Of a DNA stretch of 5,245 bases, positions 4,468-5,245 are shown in pieces; position 1 is the stretch's first letter; each line of letters starts with the position of its first letter. Under the pieces are notes generated by a model. It saw only the letters and a program-made list of their open reading frames with translations, was not told the DNA's origin and did no database searches. Origin of the DNA: Betaproteobacteria bacterium (GTDB lineage: Bacteria > Pseudomonadota > Gammaproteobacteria > Burkholderiales > UBA9220); the NCBI GenBank assembly GCA_003519965.1, contig DOVS01000282.1, positions 1-5,245 on the forward strand, in the 5' to 3' direction. Position numbers and translations under genes: made by a program.

Positions 4468-5245
4468 ATGCCATCCTTTACCCCGAATCCCGATAACGCT
4501 ATTGGCGTCTTTGACTCCGGCATTGGCGGCCTAACCGTCGTGCGGGCGCTGATGGAGCGCTTACCGTTCGAGTCCATTATTTACTTCGGCGATACCGCCC
4601 GGGTGCCCTATGGCGTTAAATCGGTGGAGACCATCACCCACTATGCGCTCCAGATCGCCGAGTTTCTGCTGCAAAAACAAGTTAAACTGCTGATTATCGC
4701 CTGCAACACCATGGCGGCGGCCGCATCCCCATTGATTACCGCGCATTCCTGCGCGCCGGTGCTGAACGTAATCGACGCCGGCGCGCGAAGCGCCGCCGCT
4801 GGCGGACAACAGCGAATCGGCGTGATCGGCACGCCCACCACGATCAATAGCAACGCCTACGCCCGCGCCATTCATCATTACAATTCGGCGACCCGCGTTT
4901 TCTCGCAGGCGTGCCCGTTATTCGTCCCGTTAGTGGAGGAAGGCTGGCTCGATCATGCCGTTACCCGCCTGACCGCCGAGGAATATCTCAGACCGGTGCT
5001 GGCGCAGCGAATCGATTCGCTGGTGCTGGGCTGCACCCACTATCCCTTGCTCAAGCCGCTGCTGCAGGATGTCGCCGGTGAAGCGGTGAATTTGGTGGAT
5101 TCGGCGGAAACGATGGCGGAGCACGCCGCCGCCTTGCTTAATGACAAAAATCTTGCCGCCCGTCACCACGCCGCGCCCGCTTATCAGTTTTACGTGACCG
5201 ATGTCCCGCTGCGTTTTCAGACCATCGGCGAGCGCTTTTTAGGCC
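4468..5245 (+). CDS. murI: Glutamate racemase MurI, truncated at its 3' end by the window
   Basis: MurI interconverts L- and D-glutamate (EC 5.1.1.3) without a cofactor and supplies D-glutamate for the peptidoglycan stem peptide in the cytoplasm. The window contains 259 codons of an open frame and ends before the stop. Compared with the usual family length of roughly 265-285 residues, only a short tail should be missing. The motif order is diagnostic: GVFDSGIGGLTV (13-24), with Asp16 and Ser17; YFGDTARVPYG (39-49); ACNT with catalytic Cys79; and GCTHYPLL with catalytic Cys189 followed by His191. The start is ATG 4468, because an in-frame TAA at 4441-4443 leaves no other start codon between it and the conserved N-terminal motif. 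No clear Shine-Dalgarno sequence precedes it, which is unusual for an essential gene. It is divergent from the interrupted cyclase. Confidence 0.96.
   Translation, partial: MPSFTPNPDNAIGVFDSGIGGLTVVRALMERLPFESIIYFGDTARVPYGVKSVETITHYALQIAEFLLQKQVKLLIIACNTMAAAASPLITAHSCAPVLNVIDAGARSAAAGGQQRIGVIGTPTTINSNAYARAIHHYNSATRVFSQACPLFVPLVEEGWLDHAVTRLTAEEYLRPVLAQRIDSLVLGCTHYPLLKPLLQDVAGEAVNLVDSAETMAEHAAALLNDKNLAARHHAAPAYQFYVTDVPLRFQTIGERFLG

Overview
The window is a stretch of proteobacterial chromosome, made up mostly of housekeeping genes. The strongest pointer is a minus-strand run tsaE - N-acetylmuramoyl-L-alanine amidase (AmiB/AmiC type) - mutL, with queG (epoxyqueuosine reductase) reading away from it. 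This is close to the arrangement in Escherichia coli, where queG is divergent from nnr-tsaE-amiB-mutL, but here nnr is missing and queG abuts tsaE directly. Protein motifs and the moderately GC-rich sequence fit a beta- or gammaproteobacterium. I cannot name the species.

Layout. Positions 1-66 (minus) hold the first 22 codons of mutL. Positions 119-1399 (minus) encode an exported cell-wall amidase with an AMIN domain and a zinc amidase_3 domain. Positions 1408-1953 (minus) encode TsaE, the ATPase of the tRNA t6A pathway, probably from a TTG start with a good Shine-Dalgarno sequence. queG (1936-3024, plus) starts inside the 5' end of tsaE, so the two divergent genes overlap head to head by 18 bp and neither has a private promoter region. 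A 52-bp gap separates queG from a convergent minus-strand gene at 3077-4225.

That gene would encode a membrane diguanylate cyclase: about six transmembrane segments followed by a GGDEF domain with the GGEEF signature and an RxxD inhibitory site. It is interrupted by one in-frame TGA (3635-3637) within the last membrane segment. The two halves are otherwise in the same frame and open, which looks like a recent nonsense mutation, a sequencing error, or less likely recoding. A 242-bp divergent gap (4226-4467) with a GC palindrome follows, then murI (glutamate racemase, plus), cut off by the window end.

Working together: the amidase (septum splitting) and MurI (D-glutamate supply) both serve peptidoglycan. 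TsaE and QueG both serve tRNA anticodon-loop modification (t6A37 and queuosine34). MutL is mismatch repair. The cyclase is the only signalling gene and the only accessory-looking one. I see no mobile element, CRISPR array, tRNA or rRNA, and no evidence of a wholly new system. The items most worth a second look are the interrupted cyclase, the very AT-rich block inside tsaE, and the queG/tsaE start overlap.
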